Assembly: GCF_021596945.1 (NCBI RefSeq)
Contig: NZ_CP063779.1
Location: forward strand, 809,501 to 873,500
From: Mongoliitalea daihaiensis
GTDB taxonomy: Bacteria > Bacteroidota > Bacteroidia > Cytophagales > Cyclobacteriaceae
DNA length: 64,000 nucleotides
Direction of reading: 5' to 3'
Position numbers and translations under genes: made by a program. Numbering within the stretch: the first letter of the stretch is position 1; every line of letters begins with the position of its first letter. The notes beneath the pieces are model-generated. The model had not been told where the DNA came from. It made no database searches and saw nothing but the letters and a program-made list of their open reading frames with translations. Shown here piece after piece: positions 61,975 through 64,000 of this stretch.

Positions 61975-62634
61975 TTAACGATTTCCAATTGGAAAGGTGG
62001 AAAATGTCGAAACATTGACCTGCATACCCACACCACCAATTCCAGGGGTTTGAGTTATTTCAATGGGAGTAGAAACTGTACTAATGTCTCCACGAAAAGA
62101 TTGCCCATCGCCAAATTGGTTGAGGATAAATTGATCTCCGAACGTACTGTTAGTACCGCTAAATATAATATCTATTAAATTATTGGACCCCACTTGATTG
62201 AGCGCAACATTAAAAATTGCATTGCTAAAATTTTCAATATTGGTGTTGACGACATTTCCATTACCAGTCTGTTGGATGGTTTGGGTAATATTTTGACCAG
62301 ATGATGAAATATTAGCAACATTACCAATGCCAATCTGAAGTAAGGACGAACTTAAATAGGTACCTACTTGCTGAATAAATCCTATATTTAGCTCATTGGA
62401 TTGTAAGATAACTGCTGTATTAGAACCGTTACCCGTATTTTGTTGAAGAATCTCCGATTTATTTGAGTTTCCTAGCTGCTGAATAACCGCAACATTTTTT
62501 TGAGAGCTGAACTCAATCGATAAAATTTCCGCATTAATTAAATCTAAATTATTACTTATAGCCATACCAGATTGAGCAATTGAACCTCCAACTGCGATAA
62601 ACCAGAATAATATTACACTTATGATTTTTTTCAT
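61975..62634 (-). CDS. Curlin-repeat protein, short divergent form
   Basis: 219-residue secreted protein. I chose the start at 62634, which gives the signal MKKIISVILFWFIAVGGSIAQ; the frame is open upstream without a signal. Curlin-type repeats are degenerate: VIQQLGNSNKSEILQQNTGNGSN, IGFIQQVG, SLLQIGIGNVANIS, TIQQTGNGNVVN and ALNQVGSNNLIDI. The C-terminus (QTPGIGGVGMQVNVSTFSTFPIGNR) departs from the repeat. It may be a minor subunit or nucleator; this is inference. Confidence 0.85.
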   Translation of the reverse strand: MKKIISVILFWFIAVGGSIAQSGMAISNNLDLINAEILSIEFSSQKNVAVIQQLGNSNKSEILQQNTGNGSNTAVILQSNELNIGFIQQVGTYLSSSLLQIGIGNVANISSSGQNITQTIQQTGNGNVVNTNIENFSNAIFNVALNQVGSNNLIDIIFSGTNSTFGDQFILNQFGDGQSFRGDISTVSTPIEITQTPGIGGVGMQVNVSTFSTFPIGNR

Positions 62635-62746
62635 GGTCTTTGCTATACTATGTAAAAATAAGAAAAAATTAAAAGAAAGATATGATTTAACTACATAGAA
62701 AAAACGCTCCATGACTTCAAATAGAAACATGGAGAGTTTTAATATA

Positions 62747-63667
62747 TTATCGCTGGATTACAGTAGCAGTGTTATTGTTTCCTATTTGAGTGAAGGAAGC
62801 AATATTTAGATCACTAGTTTGTGAAACAATCGCTGTATTTCCATTGCCAGATTGCAATACATCTAAGAGATTATTGTTACCAAGTTGCAATGCAGGATCC
62901 CCCACATTTACACCTCTTATCAGATTATTTTCACCATCTTGAACCAATATTGCATCGTTACCATCACCAGTTTGAACCAAACTTGCAAGATTTCCAACAC
63001 CTGATTGCTCCAAAGAAGCAAATGAATTAAGACTTCCTTGCTGATTAATATTGGCAAAATTCATGTTTCCACTTTGATCAATCAGTGCGAAATTGTCTCT
63101 ACTAGACAACTGATTTACAGAGGCTTGATTGGAATTTCCTACTTGATCGATGATAATTTCATTCGGTTGATTAGATTGTCTTCCCGAAGCAACATTGTCA
63201 TTACCTTCTTGGTAAATGCTTCCAAAGTTTCCTCCATTAAAAGTCTCAAAAGAGGCATTGTTTCTTTCACCAATCTGCTCAATCAAATGAATACTGACCG
63301 CTGTTCCAGATGGGAATCCCTGACGTTGTCTAATTACTGCGTTATTTTCATTCCCAGATTGGTCAATGGAAGCTAGGGCATTATTAGACTGAATATTTCC
63401 CCCACCAAAATCGCCTTGTTGGATAGTACCAGTATTCAAGTTTCCTGCTTGTCTAAGTGCCGCAGCAAAATTATCATTACCAGTTTGATCTACAGTTCCT
63501 CTATTAGCATTACCATCTTGACTGGTGATAGCCACGTTACGAAGACCTGTTTGAGTAGTAGTACCAACGTTGTTATTTCCTGTTTGGGTAACAACTGCCT
63601 CGTTTTCTTGTGCCATGACGAAAGTCGCACAGAAAGCCATGGAGAAAATTAAAATACTTTTTTTCAT
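62747..63667 (-). CDS. Curlin-repeat fibre subunit
   Basis: 306-residue secreted protein (signal MKKSILIFSMAFCATFVMAQ, start at 63667; a Met 6 codons upstream is less likely). Curlin repeats run through nearly all of the mature chain, for example AVVTQTGNNNVGTTTQTG, ALIDQSGNMNFANINQQG, ASLVQTGDGNDAILVQDG and IASFTQIGNNNTATVIQR. Two repeats in the middle carry insertions (RQGFPSGTAVSIHLIEQIGERN). The C-terminus ends in IQR, like the TQR end of the E. coli nucleator CsgB. Confidence 0.93.
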   Translation of the reverse strand: MKKSILIFSMAFCATFVMAQENEAVVTQTGNNNVGTTTQTGLRNVAITSQDGNANRGTVDQTGNDNFAAALRQAGNLNTGTIQQGDFGGGNIQSNNALASIDQSGNENNAVIRQRQGFPSGTAVSIHLIEQIGERNNASFETFNGGNFGSIYQEGNDNVASGRQSNQPNEIIIDQVGNSNQASVNQLSSRDNFALIDQSGNMNFANINQQGSLNSFASLEQSGVGNLASLVQTGDGNDAILVQDGENNLIRGVNVGDPALQLGNNNLLDVLQSGNGNTAIVSQTSDLNIASFTQIGNNNTATVIQR

Positions 63668-63692
63668 TTTTAAGAATTTAAGCAAATACTAT

Positions 63693-64000
63693 TTAACGTT
63701 GAATAATAGAAGCTACGTTGCTCATACCGGACTGATTCATCGTAGCTATGTTGCCATTTCCAGTTTGCAAAATAGTACCGATGTTTAAATCTCCTAATTG
63801 AGTAAGTGTGGCAGTGTTACCAATTCCATCTTGATTGACAGTTGCTGTATTAGTGTACCCCTCTTGGCTAATAGTAGCACTATTACTCTCTCCAAACTGA
63901 GACAATCTAGCAGTATTAAAATCACCTAATTGAGTGATGGACGCAGATTGATCGTCTCCACTAAAGGTAGCATTACCCCTTGGGCCTTGATCTATTCTAG
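63693..64000 (-). CDS. Curlin-repeat protein (5' part beyond window)
   Basis: Open to the window edge: the frame continues from base 64000 without a start (GNATFSGDDQSASITQLGDFN and on), so the internal TTG at 63905 is not the beginning. Visible are at least four canonical repeats (ATISQEGYTNTATVNQDGIGN, ATLTQLGDLNIGTILQTGNGN) of about 22 residues. The C-terminus is NVASIIQR, again with an IQR end. It is the fourth curlin gene of the locus, 26 bases before the gene at 63667. Confidence 0.93.
   Translation of the reverse strand, partial: RIDQGPRGNATFSGDDQSASITQLGDFNTARLSQFGESNSATISQEGYTNTATVNQDGIGNTATLTQLGDLNIGTILQTGNGNIATMNQSGMSNVASIIQR

Overview
This 64 kb window is ordinary, densely coded chromosome from a Bacteroidota, most likely a pigmented member of the Cytophagales/Cyclobacteriaceae (Algoriphagus-like; inference). 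The evidence is a MurF-alanine racemase fusion, three TonB-dependent receptors with N-terminal carboxypeptidase-regulatory domains, a carotenoid cluster with cruF, crtZ, crtI, crtB and crtW, a curli (type VIII secretion) locus, a long SecA without a zinc tail, and promoters that fit the Bacteroidota TTTG-N19/20-TAnnTTTG pattern instead of E. coli -35/-10 boxes. I see no prophage, insertion sequence with a transposase, rRNA or CRISPR array.

Layout. 0-10 kb: end of gltD, a basic periplasmic protein, a repeat-rich gap, a GGCT-fold protein, murF-alr, a YbhN-type membrane protein, scpA, dxs and a DUF2442 gene. 10-21 kb: an M14 peptidase, recX, tpiA, a YefM/YoeB toxin-antitoxin pair, prmA, two overlapping PPK2 kinases (one with a broken Walker A) and a TonB receptor. 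21-29 kb: an HMA-CDF transporter with altered metal site, a TonB receptor with a partner surface lipoprotein, and a MoxR ATPase. 29-36 kb: rluE, tRNA-Leu(UAA), tRNA-Gly(GCC), a PAS-LuxR regulator, mutS, a TrmH-type methylase, csaA, a Rieske protein and small secreted proteins.

36.5-43.3 kb is a carotenoid island: cruF, crtZ, a MerR/B12-binding regulator, an ECF sigma factor, crtI, crtB, ispH and crtW. The regulator carries the W-x9-EH signature and axial histidine of CarH-type adenosylcobalamin light sensors. The 203-bp gap between it and the sigma gene holds five copies of TTAAACAA/TTGTTTAA around a good sigma promoter. This suggests a light- or B12-controlled switch: regulator, then sigma factor, then pigment genes. 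No lycopene cyclase, crtD or crtE lies in the window.

43-56 kb holds a TonB receptor, an Omp85-type barrel, a TatD hydrolase, tcdA, a Tat-exported lipoprotein superoxide dismutase, dapF, secA, a SPOR-like lipoprotein, an M20 amidohydrolase and a 500-bp satellite-like repeat array. 56-64 kb is an S1/P1 nuclease followed by a minus-strand curli locus: four curlin-repeat genes (the last cut by the window edge), then csgE-csgF-csgG and a tightly coupled extra lipoprotein gene. The CsgG here has a C-terminal extension that looks like an added outer-membrane beta-barrel, and its pore constriction differs from that of E. coli. These curli-locus features and the motif cluster in the carotenoid island are the best candidates for undescribed biology in the window.
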